From contig NZ_CAMFIA010000013.1 in the NCBI RefSeq assembly GCF_945952405.1, positions 46,763 through 110,762 on the forward strand: a DNA stretch of 64,000 nucleotides. The letters are read 5' to 3'. Origin of the DNA: an uncultured Stenotrophomonas sp. Its GTDB lineage: Bacteria; Pseudomonadota; Gammaproteobacteria; Xanthomonadales; Xanthomonadaceae. Below the pieces are notes generated by a model. The model was not told the origin of the DNA. It did not search any database and worked only from the letters and a program-made list of their open reading frames with translations. Each line of letters starts with the position of its first letter. Position 1 is the stretch's first letter. This document shows, piece after piece, positions 53,166-62,875 of this stretch. A program made the translations under genes and the position numbers.

Positions 53166-54296
53166 TTACAGGGGCGGCGCTACCGCCCCGCGTGCCGCGT
53201 AGAAAGACTCACGGAAGGCCAGGAAGGTTCCCGCCTCGATCGCCGCACGGATATCGGCCATGAGCTTCTCGTAATAGAACAGGTTGTGCAGGGTGCCCAG
53301 CATCGGCGCCAGCATCTCGTTGCAGCGGTCCAGGTGGCGCAGGTAGGAACGGGTGTAGCCACCGGTGCAGGCCACGCAGCCGCAGCCCGGCTCGATCGGG
53401 TCCATGTCGCGTGCGTACTGGGAGTTGCGGATGCGTACGGTGCCGAACGAGGTGAAATAGTGGCCGTTGCGCGCATTGCGGGTCGGCATCACGCAGTCGA
53501 ACATGTCCACGCCACGCGCCACGCCCTCGACCAGGTCTTCCGGCCGACCCACGCCCATCAGGTAGCGCGGGCGGTCGCCCGGCAGCTCCGGGTCCAGGTG
53601 GTCGAGCATGGCGTTGCGCTCGTGTTCCGGCTCGCCCACGGCCAGGCCGCCGATGGCATAGCCGTCGAAGCCGATCGCCTGCAGGGCATCGGCCGAGCGG
53701 CTGCGCAGGTCGGTGTGCACGCCGCCCTGGACGATGCCGAACAGGGCCGCGTCGTTGCCCAGCTCGTCATGCGCGTTGCGGCTGCGCTGGGCCCAGCGCA
53801 GGCTCAGCTCCATCGAACGGCGGGCGACGTCCTCGGTGGCCGGGTACGGCGTGCACTCGTCGAAGATCATCACGATGTCCGAATCGAGCACCTTCTGGAT
53901 CTTCATGCTTTCCTCGGGGCCGAGGAACACGCGGGCGCCGTCGGTCGGCGAGGCGAAGGTCACGCCCTGCTCGGTGATCTTGCGGCGGTGGGCCAGCGAA
54001 AACACCTGGAAGCCACCGGAGTCGGTCAGGATCGGCCCGTCCCAGCGGCAGAAGCCGTGCAGGCCGCCATGGTCGGCGATGATGTCCAGGCCCGGGCGCA
54101 GGTACAGGTGGAAGGTGTTGCCGAGGATGATCTCGGCGCCCAGCGCACGCACCTGGTCCGGCAGGATGCCCTTGACCGAGCCATAGGTCCCGACCGGCAT
54201 GAAGGCCGGCGTTTCCACCGTGCCGCGCGGGAAGGTCAGGCGGCCACGACGGGCACGGCCGTCGCGGGTCTTGAGCTGGAACTGCAGTCGGGACAT
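53166..54296 (-). CDS. tgt: Queuine/preQ1 tRNA-guanine transglycosylase
   Basis: A 376-residue TIM-barrel enzyme that exchanges guanine 34 of Asp, Asn, His and Tyr tRNAs for preQ1. Key parts are [10 protein letters not shown] (substrate-binding Asp), FGIVQGGVH, the nucleophilic Asp in [15 protein letters not shown], and the zinc site [10 protein letters not shown]...H. The ATG at 54296 ([18 protein letters not shown]) is canonical. It is read towards yajC-secD-secF. queA, which normally adjoins it, is 2 kb away behind a LysR/SDR pair. Confidence 0.97.
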   Translation of the reverse strand: MSRLQFQLKTRDGRARRGRLTFPRGTVETPAFMPVGTYGSVKGILPDQVRALGAEIILGNTFHLYLRPGLDIIADHGGLHGFCRWDGPILTDSGGFQVFSLAHRRKITEQGVTFASPTDGARVFLGPEESMKIQKVLDSDIVMIFDECTPYPATEDVARRSMELSLRWAQRSRNAHDELGNDAALFGIVQGGVHTDLRSRSADALQAIGFDGYAIGGLAVGEPEHERNAMLDHLDPELPGDRPRYLMGVGRPEDLVEGVARGVDMFDCVMPTRNARNGHYFTSFGTVRIRNSQYARDMDPIEPGCGCVACTGGYTRSYLRHLDRCNEMLAPMLGTLHNLFYYEKLMADIRAAIEAGTFLAFRESFYAARGAVAPPL

Positions 54297-54382
54297 GGAG
54301 CGGTCATTCAGGCAAATAGTCGCGCATTGTCTCCTGAAACCGGTATCTGGACCAAGATCCGCGCATTCAGGCACCGCCCCCA

Positions 54383-55282
54383 CTAGCCCGGGCCGGCAAA
54401 GCGCGGATCGGCGGCCATCGCCGCCGCCAGGCCATCGATGACCGTCCGCACCCGCCTCGGCAGGTGGTGGCCGCGCGGCCATACCAGCTGGATCGGCAGC
54501 AGCGGCGGGCGTTCGCGCGGCAGCACCGGCTGCAATGCCCCGGACTGCAGGTGGGGCGCGGCCAGCCACTGCGGCAGCAGGCCGATGCCCTGCCCGGCCA
54601 GCACCGCGTCCAGCAGCGCACCACTGTCACCCAGCGCGATCTGGTCGCCCGCCGGCAACGGCTGCGACAGCCAGGGCCAGCCATCGGCACGGGACTGCAG
54701 CAGGCAGGTATGGCCCTGCAGGTCGGCGACACCGGTCGGCACCCCGGCCACGCGCAGATAGGCCGGCGCGGCCACCAGCCCGGTCGGCTGCCGCCCCAGC
54801 CGCCGCGCCACCCACTCGGCACGGTCGGGCAACGCGCCGATCCGCAGCGCCAGGTCGACGCCTTCGGCGACCAGCTCGCTGCGCCGGGTGCTGAACTCGA
54901 TATCGAACCGCAATCCCGGCGAGCGCGCACGCAACGCGAACAGCGCCGGCATCAGCCACAGCCGGCCAAGCTGCGGCGGCGCACTGATCCGGATCCGGCC
55001 ACCGGCCGCACCCGCTCCGGCGCCAAGCACCTCTTCGGCCGCCGCCAACGCCTCCAATGCCCGCCTGGCGTAGCCGTGCAGCGCCTCGCCGGCCTCGCTC
55101 AGGCGCAGCTGGCGCCGGCTGCGCTCGAACAGGCGCACGTTGCGGCGCTCTTCAAGGCGGCTGACCGCCTTGCTCACCGCCGAGCGCGACAGGCCCAGCC
55201 GCACCCCGGCCGCACTGAAGGTGCCACTGTCGGCCACGGCCACGAACGCGCGCAGCCCCGCCAGCACATCATCGCTGCCCAT
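54383..55282 (-). CDS. LysR-family regulator
   Basis: A 299-residue LysR-type regulator: winged HTH at residues 5-62 ([40 protein letters not shown]), then a substrate-binding domain beginning [17 protein letters not shown]. It resembles the large LysR group often found divergent to SDR or oxidoreductase genes, which it regulates. The divergent SDR gene is 86 bases away with a T-N11-A palindrome between them. The ATG at 55282 is preferred; one at 55291 adds three residues. Confidence 0.87.
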   Translation of the reverse strand: MGSDDVLAGLRAFVAVADSGTFSAAGVRLGLSRSAVSKAVSRLEERRNVRLFERSRRQLRLSEAGEALHGYARRALEALAAAEEVLGAGAGAAGGRIRISAPPQLGRLWLMPALFALRARSPGLRFDIEFSTRRSELVAEGVDLALRIGALPDRAEWVARRLGRQPTGLVAAPAYLRVAGVPTGVADLQGHTCLLQSRADGWPWLSQPLPAGDQIALGDSGALLDAVLAGQGIGLLPQWLAAPHLQSGALQPVLPRERPPLLPIQLVWPRGHHLPRRVRTVIDGLAAAMAADPRFAGPG

Positions 55283-55307
55283 TGCGTGCACACCTGTCCC
55301 GTTGAAG

Positions 55308-55322
55308 GTGACCCATTGTCAC
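55308..55322. promoter_or_regulatory. Candidate LysR box between LysR and SDR genes
   Basis: GTGAC-CCATT-GTCAC, a perfect five-base inverted repeat containing the T-N11-A pattern of LysR operators, in the divergent promoter region. Confidence 0.5.
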
Positions 55323-55368
55323 GCAGCGGCCACCTAGTGTGGGAGCCCCCTCTCTGGAAACAACGGAC

Positions 55369-56085
55369 ATGAGCCTGGCAGCAAAGACCCTCGTCATCAT
55401 CGGCGGCAGCTCCGGCATCGGCCTGCGTGCGGCGAGGCGCGCCGCCGCACAGGGCGCCCGGGTGGTGATCGGCGGGCGTGATCCGCAGCGGCTGCAGCGC
55501 GCGCTGCAGGAGATCGGCCACGACGCACGCGCGCTGCAGGTCGACGCCACCTCGGCGGAGGCGCTACGCGCGTTCTTCGCCGCCATCGGAACCGTCGATG
55601 CGCTGTTCACCCCGGGCGCAAGCTACCGGGTCGGCCCGTTCGCAGCGGACGACACGGCGCTGGCGCACAGCCCCTTCGACGGCAAGTTCTGGCCGCAGTA
55701 CCAGGCCGTGCACGCGGCCCTGCCCTACCTGGCGGCCGATGCCGCGATCGTGCTGGTGGCCGGCGCGGCCGGCGCGCGCCCGGTCAATGGCGCGGCCGCG
55801 TATGCGGCCTGCAACAGTGCCATCGAAGGGCTGGGCCGCGCCCTGGCCACGGAACTGGCGCCGCGCCGGGTCAACGTGATCTCGCCAGGCACGCTGGATG
55901 GCGAACTGTGGCAAGGCCGCCCGGCGGCGGTGCGCGAGGCGGCGTTCCAGCACTATGCCGATGTCAGCCTGCTGCGCCGCGTGGCCAGCGTGGAGGATGC
56001 AGCGGATGCCGCGCTGTTCCTGCTCGGCAACCCGGCAATGACCGGATCGACCCTGTACCCGGATAGCGGGTATGTCTTGCGGTGA
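55369..56085 (+). CDS. SDR-fold protein with altered catalytic residues
   Basis: A 238-residue short-chain dehydrogenase/reductase. The NAD(P) motif is intact (LVIIGGSSGIGLRAARR) and RVNVISPGTLDG and SGYVLR at the end are normal. In the active site, where YxxxK is expected, it reads YAACN, so the Lys is Asn, and the usual catalytic Ser region is VAGAAGARPVNG with no Ser. It may bind a nucleotide without typical SDR chemistry. It is divergent from a LysR gene and together they separate queA from tgt. The start at 55369 (MSLAAKTLVII) is preferred to 55339. Confidence 0.82.
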   Translation: MSLAAKTLVIIGGSSGIGLRAARRAAAQGARVVIGGRDPQRLQRALQEIGHDARALQVDATSAEALRAFFAAIGTVDALFTPGASYRVGPFAADDTALAHSPFDGKFWPQYQAVHAALPYLAADAAIVLVAGAAGARPVNGAAAYAACNSAIEGLGRALATELAPRRVNVISPGTLDGELWQGRPAAVREAAFQHYADVSLLRRVASVEDAADAALFLLGNPAMTGSTLYPDSGYVLR

Positions 56086-56105
56086 GTCCGTCGTGCGCAC
56101 CAACG

Positions 56106-56157
56106 GTGCGCACCCACCGGGTGAGAGGTGCGCACCCACCGGGTGAGAAGTGCGCAG
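56106..56157. repeat. 22-base tandem repeat
   Basis: Two 22-base units beginning GTGCGCACCCACCGGGTG (56106-56127, 56128-56149) and part of a third. They lie between the convergent SDR and queA genes and can form hairpins with the preceding GTGCGCACC. Confidence 0.7.
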
Positions 56158-56280
56158 CCGCCCAATCAATTCAACGCTGCGCACTCACCCCATCAATGGC
56201 ATGGCCCGGCGTTAGCGGGCCGATGCGGTGGAACCATGCCGTGCACGGTCGAGCATGGCCCGGCGTTACCGGACGATGCA

Positions 56281-56303
56281 GTAGATCCACGCCATGCGTG
56301 GAT
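56281..56303 (-). repeat. 23-base GTAG palindrome near the queA stop
   Basis: Sixth copy of the GTAGATCCACGCC unit, ten bases from the queA stop. Before it are two GGCCCGGCGTTA-type segments (near 56203 and 56257), another short repeat. Confidence 0.7.
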
Positions 56304-56313
56304 GACGCGTGCT

Positions 56314-57381
56314 TCAGTCCGCCTGCGGGAACAGCAGCATGGCGTCGCCATAGCTGAAGAAGCGGTAGCGCTGTTCGATCGCGTGCCGGTAGGCCTCGAA
56401 CACGCGCTCCTTGCCGGCAAACGCCGAAATCATCATCAACAGCGTGCTTTCCGGCAGATGGAAGTTGGTCACCATCGCATCCACGCTGCGGATGCGGTAA
56501 CCCGGGGTAATGAAGATCTGCGTCTCGCCGGCGAACGGCAGCAACTCGCCATCGCGCATCGCGCTTTCCAGCGCGCGTACCACGGTGGTGCCGACGCCGA
56601 TCACCCGGCCGCCGGCCGCCCGCGTACGCCGTACCTGCTGCACCAGCTCGGCCCCCACGTTCAACCACTCGCGGTGCATCACGTGATCTTTCAGGTCATC
56701 CGCACGTACCGGCTGGAAGGTGCCCGCACCGACATGCAGGGTGACATGGCCGAACGCCACGCCCTTGTCCTTCAGCGCGGCCAGCAGCGGCTCGTCGAAA
56801 TGCAGGCCGGCGGTCGGCGCCGCCACCGCGCCGACTTCACGCGCGAACACGGTCTGGTAGCGCTCGCGGTCGTCCACGCCCGGCTCACGCTGGATGTACG
56901 GCGGCAGCGGCAGCCGGCCCGCGTGCAGCAGCCATTGCTCCAGCGCCTCCGGCACATGGAACTCCAGCACGTAGAACTCGCCATCGCGGCCCAGCACCTC
57001 GGCCTCGCCGCCGGCGTCCAGCGCGATCCGGCTGCCCGCCTTCGGCGACTTGCTGGCGCCCACCTGCGCACGGGCCTGCTGGGCACCGAGCAGCCGCTCG
57101 ATCAGGATCTCGACACGGCCACCGCTGGCCTTCTGCCCGAACAGGCGCGCCGGGATCACCCGGGTATCGTTGAACACCAGCAGGTCGCCCGGCTGCAGCA
57201 GGGACGGCAGGTCGCGCACCTTTACATCGGTGAACGCCGCAGGCGCCGGCGGAACCAGCATCAGGCGGCTGGCGGAACGTTCGGCCAGGGGCGCCTGCGC
57301 GATCAGTTCGGCCGGCAGGTCGTAGTGGAAATCGGACTTCTTCAAGGCAGTGGGCGGCAACAGGTCGACAATGGCGCGCAT
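56314..57381 (-). CDS. queA: S-adenosylmethionine:tRNA ribosyltransferase-isomerase
   Basis: A 355-residue enzyme that forms epoxyqueuosine from preQ1-modified tRNA and SAM. Landmarks are [62 protein letters not shown] and [19 protein letters not shown]. The ATG at 57381 is used; the frame is open to 57432. It acts directly after Tgt in the pathway, but here the two genes are separated by the LysR/SDR pair. Confidence 0.96.
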   Translation of the reverse strand: MRAIVDLLPPTALKKSDFHYDLPAELIAQAPLAERSASRLMLVPPAPAAFTDVKVRDLPSLLQPGDLLVFNDTRVIPARLFGQKASGGRVEILIERLLGAQQARAQVGASKSPKAGSRIALDAGGEAEVLGRDGEFYVLEFHVPEALEQWLLHAGRLPLPPYIQREPGVDDRERYQTVFAREVGAVAAPTAGLHFDEPLLAALKDKGVAFGHVTLHVGAGTFQPVRADDLKDHVMHREWLNVGAELVQQVRRTRAAGGRVIGVGTTVVRALESAMRDGELLPFAGETQIFITPGYRIRSVDAMVTNFHLPESTLLMMISAFAGKERVFEAYRHAIEQRYRFFSYGDAMLLFPQAD

Positions 57382-57485
57382 TGTACGTCCAGCGTCTGCG
57401 AGCCGGCGTGCTTCGCGGCGAACGTCGCGCAAAATGCTGCTATGCAGCAGGTTTCTGCGGGGTTATCGCGCAAAAAAACAAGTGC

Positions 57486-57550
57486 TAGCATCGAACCGGA
57501 AGTCCGCTGCACGAGCCTGCCCCCAAGCGCGCGTGATGACGCGCGTTTTG
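57486..57550 (+). promoter_or_regulatory. Promoter and terminator-like hairpin in the aminotransferase leader
   Basis: A -10-like TAGCAT (57486-57491) is followed after 36 bases by a seven-base-pair stem CGCGCGT-GATG-ACGCGCG (57528-57545) with TTTTGCTTTT after it, 43 bases before the coding start. This could attenuate transcription. Confidence 0.5.
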
Positions 57551-57592
57551 CTTTTGAAGGCCCGTGCGACCCATCGTTTCAGGAGATCTGCA

Positions 57593-59089
57593 ATGAGCTT
57601 CATCGAACGCCTCGCCCCCCTGCGCAACCAGCCCGGTACCCGCCTCACCACCGGCCTGGACGACGCCACCCTGACCGCCCTGTCCGCCCGCCACCCGCAG
57701 CTGATCGCCGCGGTGGACGCCGCCGCCGAGGAATTCGCGCGCGTGCAGGCCGACCTCGGGCCGTTGCTGGCGCAGGACGAACAGGCCCAGGTCGACGCGA
57801 TGCAGGACGGTTTCGTCAATTTCTACGCGGATGATGCGGTGACCCCGTACGTGGCGCTGGCCGCGCGCGGCCCGTGGGTGGTCACCCTGAAGGGCGCCGT
57901 GCTGTACGACGCCGGCGGCTACGGCATGCTCGGCTTCGGGCACACGCCGGAGGCCGTGCTGGAGGCGATGGCACGCCCGCAGGTGATGGCCAACATCATG
58001 ACCCCCAGCCTGTCGCAGCAGCGTTTCGTCACCGCCCTGCGCGCCGAGATCGGGCACCGCCGTGGCGGCTGCCCGTTCGCCCGTTTCATGTGCCTGAATT
58101 CCGGTTCCGAGGCCGTGGGCCTGGCCGCGCGCATCGCCGACGTCAATGCCAAGCTGCAGACCGATCCGGGCGCGCGCCATGCCGGTGCGGCGATCAAGCG
58201 CGTGGTGGTCAAGGGCAGCTTCCATGGCCGCACCGACCGACCGGCGCTGTACTCCGATTCCAGCCGCAAGAGCTACATGCAGCACCTGGCCAGCTACCGT
58301 GGCGAGGACTCGGTGATCACCGTCGCGCCGTACGATGAGGCCGGCCTGCGCAGGGTGTTCGAAGACGCCGCGCGCAACCAGTGGTTCATCGAAGCGGTGT
58401 TCCTGGAGCCGGTGATGGGTGAAGGCGACCCGGGCCGCTCGGTACCGCCGGCGTTCTACGCGCTGGCCCGTGAACTGACCCGCGCACACGGCAGCCTGCT
58501 GCTGCTGGACTCGATCCAGGCCGGCCTGCGTGCGCATGGCGTACTGTCGGTGGTCGATTACCCTGGCTTCGAAGGCCTGGACCCGCCGGACATGGAGACC
58601 TACTCCAAGGCGCTCAACGCCGCGCAGTACCCGCTGTCGGTGCTGGCAGTGACCGAACATGCCGCACAGCTGTACCGGAAGGGCATCTACGGCAACACCA
58701 TGACCAGCAACCCGCGTGCGCTGGATGTGGCCTGCGCCACCCTGGCCCAGCTGACCCCGCAGGTGCGCGCCAACATCGCCGAGCGCGGTGCCGAGGCGGT
58801 GCGCAAGCTGGAGCAGCTCAAGGGCGAGCTGGGTGGCCTGATCACCAAGGTGCAGGGTACCGGCCTGCTGTTCTCATGCGAGCTGGCCCCGCAGTTCAAG
58901 TGCTACGGCGCCAACTCCACCGAGGAATGGCTGCGCCAGCACGGCATCAACGTGATCCACGGCGGCGAGAACTCGCTGCGCTTCACCCCGCACTTCGGCA
59001 TGGACAGCGAGGAGCTGGACCTGCTGGTGGGCATGGTCGGCCGCGCCCTGCGTGAAGGCCCGCGCCGCGAACAGGCCGCCGCGGCGTAA
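57593..59089 (+). CDS. Class-III PLP-dependent aminotransferase
   Basis: A 498-residue aminotransferase of fold type I, class III. Cofactor motifs are LNSGSEAVGLAARIAD (phosphate binding), KGSFHGRTDRP, LLLLDSIQAGL (Asp pairing with the pyridine N) and the likely Schiff-base Lys in METYSKALNAAQYPLS. Members accept omega-amino groups such as ornithine, lysine or GABA; the substrate here is unknown. The ATG at 57593 has GGAGA upstream. Divergent from queA. Confidence 0.85.
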   Translation: MSFIERLAPLRNQPGTRLTTGLDDATLTALSARHPQLIAAVDAAAEEFARVQADLGPLLAQDEQAQVDAMQDGFVNFYADDAVTPYVALAARGPWVVTLKGAVLYDAGGYGMLGFGHTPEAVLEAMARPQVMANIMTPSLSQQRFVTALRAEIGHRRGGCPFARFMCLNSGSEAVGLAARIADVNAKLQTDPGARHAGAAIKRVVVKGSFHGRTDRPALYSDSSRKSYMQHLASYRGEDSVITVAPYDEAGLRRVFEDAARNQWFIEAVFLEPVMGEGDPGRSVPPAFYALARELTRAHGSLLLLDSIQAGLRAHGVLSVVDYPGFEGLDPPDMETYSKALNAAQYPLSVLAVTEHAAQLYRKGIYGNTMTSNPRALDVACATLAQLTPQVRANIAERGAEAVRKLEQLKGELGGLITKVQGTGLLFSCELAPQFKCYGANSTEEWLRQHGINVIHGGENSLRFTPHFGMDSEELDLLVGMVGRALREGPRREQAAAA

Positions 59090-59100
59090 GCCCCGACCTG

Positions 59101-59176
59101 TGTAGAGCCGGGCTTGCCCGGCTCAGCCTTGGCCGCGATCTGAACGAAGGGCGGCCGAGCATGGCTCGGCTCTACA
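59101..59176. repeat. TGTAGAGCC-type palindromic dimer
   Basis: Two hairpins with inverted ends TGTAGAGCCG/CGGCTCTACA: 59105-59124 (GAGCCGGGC-TT-GCCCGGCTC) and 59153-59169. A degenerate single copy may be at 41811-41833. GTAG-type, so related to SMAG elements. Confidence 0.7.
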
Positions 59177-59194
59177 AAAGGCCTCCCACGGCCT

Positions 59195-59252
59195 CATAAT
59201 CCCTGGACACCCCGCCCGCAACTGCTGATCCGGTTGCCGGCGGGGCGTTTTC
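59195..59252 (+). promoter_or_regulatory. Promoter and terminator-like hairpin before the LOG gene
   Basis: CATAAT (59195-59200) with TCTACA (59171-59176) 18 bases upstream, then a hairpin (59210-59222 with 59233-59245, 12 pairs around one mismatch) followed by CGTTTTCGTTT, ending about 28 bases before the start codon. Confidence 0.5.
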
Positions 59253-59279
59253 GTTTCCGGCCAAGAGACAGGAAGATCC

Positions 59280-59873
59280 ATGAAGTCGATCTGTGTGTAC
59301 TGTGGTTCCAACGCCGGCAGCAAGCCGGCCTATACCGAACGCGCCATTGCCCTGGGTGACCGCATCGCCCGCGACGGCCTGCGCCTGGTGTACGGCGGCG
59401 GCAATGTCGGCCTGATGGGAACCGTGGCCAACGCCGTGCTCGCCGCCGGCGGCGAGGTGACCGGGGTGATCCCGCGCCAGCTGGCCGACTGGGAAGTGGC
59501 CCATCGCGGCCTGACCGAACTGGAGATCGTCGGCTCGATGCACGAGCGCAAGTCGCGCATGTTCGACCTGGCCGACGGTTTCGTCGCCCTGCCGGGCGGC
59601 TTCGGCACCCTGGAAGAGATCTTCGAGATGCTGACCTGGCGCCAGCTGGGCATCGGCAACAAGCCGTGCGCGTTCCTCGACGTGGAGGGTTTCTACGCGC
59701 CGCTGATCGGCATGATCGATCGCATGGTCGACGAACGCTTCCTGCACCCGGACCAGCGCCAGGACCTGTGGTACGGCTCGGACATCGAGGAAATGCTGGG
59801 CTGGATGCGGGACTACCAGCCGGCACAGGCCTCGAAGTGGATCGACGAAAAGCGCCGCGCGGCGCTGCGCTGA
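59280..59873 (+). CDS. LOG-family nucleotide phosphoribohydrolase
   Basis: A 197-residue Rossmann-like enzyme with the LOG signature PGGFGTLEE at about residue 105 and YCGSNAG and YGGGNVGLMG before it. LOG proteins release a base from nucleoside 5'-monophosphates; in plants and some bacteria this activates cytokinins, in others they act on AMP or related nucleotides. Older annotations call it lysine decarboxylase, which is wrong. The ATG at 59280 has AGGA upstream. The convergent GGDEF-EAL gene is 19 bases away. Confidence 0.9.
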   Translation: MKSICVYCGSNAGSKPAYTERAIALGDRIARDGLRLVYGGGNVGLMGTVANAVLAAGGEVTGVIPRQLADWEVAHRGLTELEIVGSMHERKSRMFDLADGFVALPGGFGTLEEIFEMLTWRQLGIGNKPCAFLDVEGFYAPLIGMIDRMVDERFLHPDQRQDLWYGSDIEEMLGWMRDYQPAQASKWIDEKRRAALR

Positions 59874-59892
59874 TGCCGCGGCACGCGGTGGC

Positions 59893-62733
59893 TCAGACCG
59901 CCGCGTGTACCCGGGGTGCCGGCCTGCCCAGCAGGTAGCCCTGGCCGTAGTCACAACCGAGTTCGCGCAGGGTCTGCCGCTGCGCCTCGGTCTCGATACC
60001 CTCGCCGATGGTCTCGATGCCCAGGGTGCGTGCCAGCGACAGCACGCCTTCCACCAGCGCGCGCGTGCTCTGCATCTCCGGCCCGTGCAGGCCGGCGATG
60101 AAGCTCTGGTCGATCTTCAGCGTACTGATCGGGAAGCGGTGCAGGTAGGACAGTGCCGAGAACCCGGTTCCGAAATCGTCCAGCTGCACCTGGATGCCGC
60201 GTTCGCGCAGCCCCTGCAGGATGCGCAGGGTGTGCGGGCCATCATCCAGCAGCGCCACCTCGGTGATTTCCAGGCGCAGCCGATGCGGATCGGCCCCACA
60301 GGCATCGAGCAGGCCGAACAGGCGGTCACTGAACTCCGCCGAACGGAAATGGCGCGGTGACACATTCACCGAGACATAGCCGTGGCCACCCTCGGCCAGG
60401 CCGGCGATGACCTGCTCATAGATCAGCCAGTCGACCTGTTCGATCAGGCCGCTTTCCTCGCCCAGCTCCAGGAATGCCCCCGGCAGCAGCAGGCCGCGGC
60501 GCTCGTGCTGCCAGCGCAGCAGCGCTTCGTGGCCGATCACCTCGCCATCGGACAGGCGCATGATCGGCTGGTAGAACGGCACGAAATCACGGTTGTTGAT
60601 CGCACGCCGCAGATCGGCTTCCAGATCGAGGCTGCGCATCGCCTGTTCGCGCATGTCCTCGTCGAAGATCGAGCAGCGATCATGGCCCTGCGCCTTGGCC
60701 CGGTACATCGCCGCGTCGGCATCGCGCAGCAGCTCCTCGCCGGTGCGGTAGCGCGGGTTCCACAGGGCGATGCCGAGGCTTCCGGACGGGAAAAGCTCGC
60801 GCCCAGCGATCCACATTGATTCCTGCAGCGCCAGCAGCAGGCGCTGGCCGAAGTCCAGGGCCTGGGCCAGGCCCTGCGGGCACTGCAGCAGCACGGCGAA
60901 CTCATCGCCGCCGAGCCGAGCCACCACGTCCTCGGTGCCGGCCATCGACACGATGCGCTTGGCCACTTCCACCAGCATGCGATCGCCGGCGGCATGGCCG
61001 ATGCTGTCGTTGACCAGCTTGAAGCGGTCCAGATCGAGGAACAGCACAGCGAATACCGGCCCGCCTTCGCGCCGGGCCAGCGCCAGTGCATCCTGCAACC
61101 GATCCAGCAGGTGCAGGCGGTTGGGCAGTCCGGTCAGCGCATCGTGCATCGCCTGGTGGGTCAGTCGCTGTTCGGCGCGCAGGCGCTCGCCGATCTGACC
61201 CAGCAGCTTTTCGTTGACCTCGGCCAGTTCGCGGGTGCGCTCTTCCACGCGCTTTTCCAGTTCGGCATGCGCTGTGCGCAGCCGTTGCTGGTCACGCTGG
61301 CGGGCAAGGCCCGTGCCGATGTTCTGCGCGACGAACGTCAGCAGGCGCTGGTCGTGCACGCTGAACGTGCTGTTCTCGCTGTAGCTCTGCACCACGATCG
61401 CACCGACCACTTCGTCGTCGCGCAGCAGCGGCACGCCCAGCCAGCAGTGCGAACGGGCTCCCGATTCACGCACTTCGCCGGCCGCCAGCAGCGCATCGAT
61501 CTGCGCGCGCGAGGCCAGCAGCGGGCGCCGGTTGCGCACCACGTACTCGGTCAGGCCACGGCTGAACGGCCGCGGCGCACGGCTGGCGTTGTGCTCGTCC
61601 ACCGAATAGACGAAGTCCAGGCCATTGCCGGCCGGGTTCACCAGCGCGATGTAGAAGTTGCGCGCGTCGAGCAGGCGCCCGACCACGCCATGCACCTGCC
61701 CGTAGAACTGCGCCAGGCTGTCGGCCGACATCGCCATCTCGGCGATGTTGTACAGCGCGGTCTGCAACTGTTCGGCACGTCGCCGCTCGGCCACCTCGTC
61801 CTGCAGGCTGCGGTTGGCACGCTGCAGTTCCTGGGTGCGCCGCTCCACCTGCCGCTCCAGCCGGACCTGGGCCTGGCGACGGTCCATCGCGGTCTGCACG
61901 TGCTGCGCAACGAAGCCCAGCAGGGCGCGCTCGGCCTCGCCATAACGGGCGGCATGCTCGTAGCTCTGCACCACGATGGCACCGCAGACGCGGCCATCGC
62001 GCAGCATCGGCACGCCCAGCCAGTCCAGGCTTTCGGGGCCGCGCTGCGGGTCATGCTCCTGCTCGACCACCCGCGCCAGCAGCTCGCGCGAGGGTCCGCT
62101 GAGCGGCTTGCCATGGCGCAGCAGCGCCACGGTCAGGCTGCGCGGCATCTCGCTGGCATCATGGCTCTGCGACGGATCGGCGACGAAGTCGTCGACCTGG
62201 TCGGCGAAGTACAGGAAGCGGATCTGGTCACGCACATCGTCGTATTCGACGATGTAGCAGTTCTCCGCGTACATCAGCGTGCCCAGCACGCCGTGCACAT
62301 GGCGCAGCATCTCGCCCATCTCCAGGTCGGCACCGGCCAGGTCGGCAATCTGGAACAGCGCCTGCTGCAGCCGCTCGGCCTCTTCCAGTGCCTTGATCTG
62401 CCCGGCCTGGCGGCCGCGCTGCAGGGCCAGCTCCATCGCCTGCCGGGCCAGCCCCCACCACGCCGGTGAAGGCGCCGCGCCGGTCACCGACAAGCGCAGG
62501 CGCGCACCGTCGTACTCCCAGCCGTGCTGGCCCTCGCCGATGCCCGGTTCAGCCGCTGCGTCGTCCTCACCCGCCGCCGGCCAACCGCCCCGGCCGGAGC
62601 CCAGCTGCGGGTCGTCCCAGCCGACCCGGACCACGGCGGACTCCGGCAGCAGCGCATGCAATGCGCGCACCAGCGCCGTGCTCAGCACGACCTCGTGTGA
62701 TGGCTCCCTGGCCGGTTCAGCGTGCGTGGACAA
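59893..62733 (-). CDS. GAF-GAF-GGDEF-EAL c-di-GMP turnover protein
   Basis: About 946 residues: N-terminal region without a clear domain, two GAF sensor domains (each with a WLGVP-LRD-V-GAIVVQSY motif), helical linkers, then GGDEF (RLGGDEFAVLLQ) and EAL (GHEALLRW). Both catalytic motifs are intact, with the EAL-domain residues NVSPRHF, EITEVALL, DDFGTGFS and LKIDQSFI also present, so it could both make and break c-di-GMP. No signal peptide or membrane helix was seen, so it is probably cytosolic. The start is uncertain: I take TTG at 62733; frames open to 62904 would overlap the divergent sigma-factor gene. Confidence 0.87.
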   Translation of the reverse strand: MSTHAEPAREPSHEVVLSTALVRALHALLPESAVVRVGWDDPQLGSGRGGWPAAGEDDAAAEPGIGEGQHGWEYDGARLRLSVTGAAPSPAWWGLARQAMELALQRGRQAGQIKALEEAERLQQALFQIADLAGADLEMGEMLRHVHGVLGTLMYAENCYIVEYDDVRDQIRFLYFADQVDDFVADPSQSHDASEMPRSLTVALLRHGKPLSGPSRELLARVVEQEHDPQRGPESLDWLGVPMLRDGRVCGAIVVQSYEHAARYGEAERALLGFVAQHVQTAMDRRQAQVRLERQVERRTQELQRANRSLQDEVAERRRAEQLQTALYNIAEMAMSADSLAQFYGQVHGVVGRLLDARNFYIALVNPAGNGLDFVYSVDEHNASRAPRPFSRGLTEYVVRNRRPLLASRAQIDALLAAGEVRESGARSHCWLGVPLLRDDEVVGAIVVQSYSENSTFSVHDQRLLTFVAQNIGTGLARQRDQQRLRTAHAELEKRVEERTRELAEVNEKLLGQIGERLRAEQRLTHQAMHDALTGLPNRLHLLDRLQDALALARREGGPVFAVLFLDLDRFKLVNDSIGHAAGDRMLVEVAKRIVSMAGTEDVVARLGGDEFAVLLQCPQGLAQALDFGQRLLLALQESMWIAGRELFPSGSLGIALWNPRYRTGEELLRDADAAMYRAKAQGHDRCSIFDEDMREQAMRSLDLEADLRRAINNRDFVPFYQPIMRLSDGEVIGHEALLRWQHERRGLLLPGAFLELGEESGLIEQVDWLIYEQVIAGLAEGGHGYVSVNVSPRHFRSAEFSDRLFGLLDACGADPHRLRLEITEVALLDDGPHTLRILQGLRERGIQVQLDDFGTGFSALSYLHRFPISTLKIDQSFIAGLHGPEMQSTRALVEGVLSLARTLGIETIGEGIETEAQRQTLRELGCDYGQGYLLGRPAPRVHAAV

Positions 62734-62875
62734 ATGACAATCTCTTGGCGCCGCCAGTGCGTCGCCTCCCCTGAGCCGCCGAGCATAGCGCGCCACCCGG
62801 GGGGCAATGGAAGCCCGTAAACCCCGATTCGTGCGCCCGTACGTTTTTCCCGTTGACCGCAGCCCCTTCCGAGCC

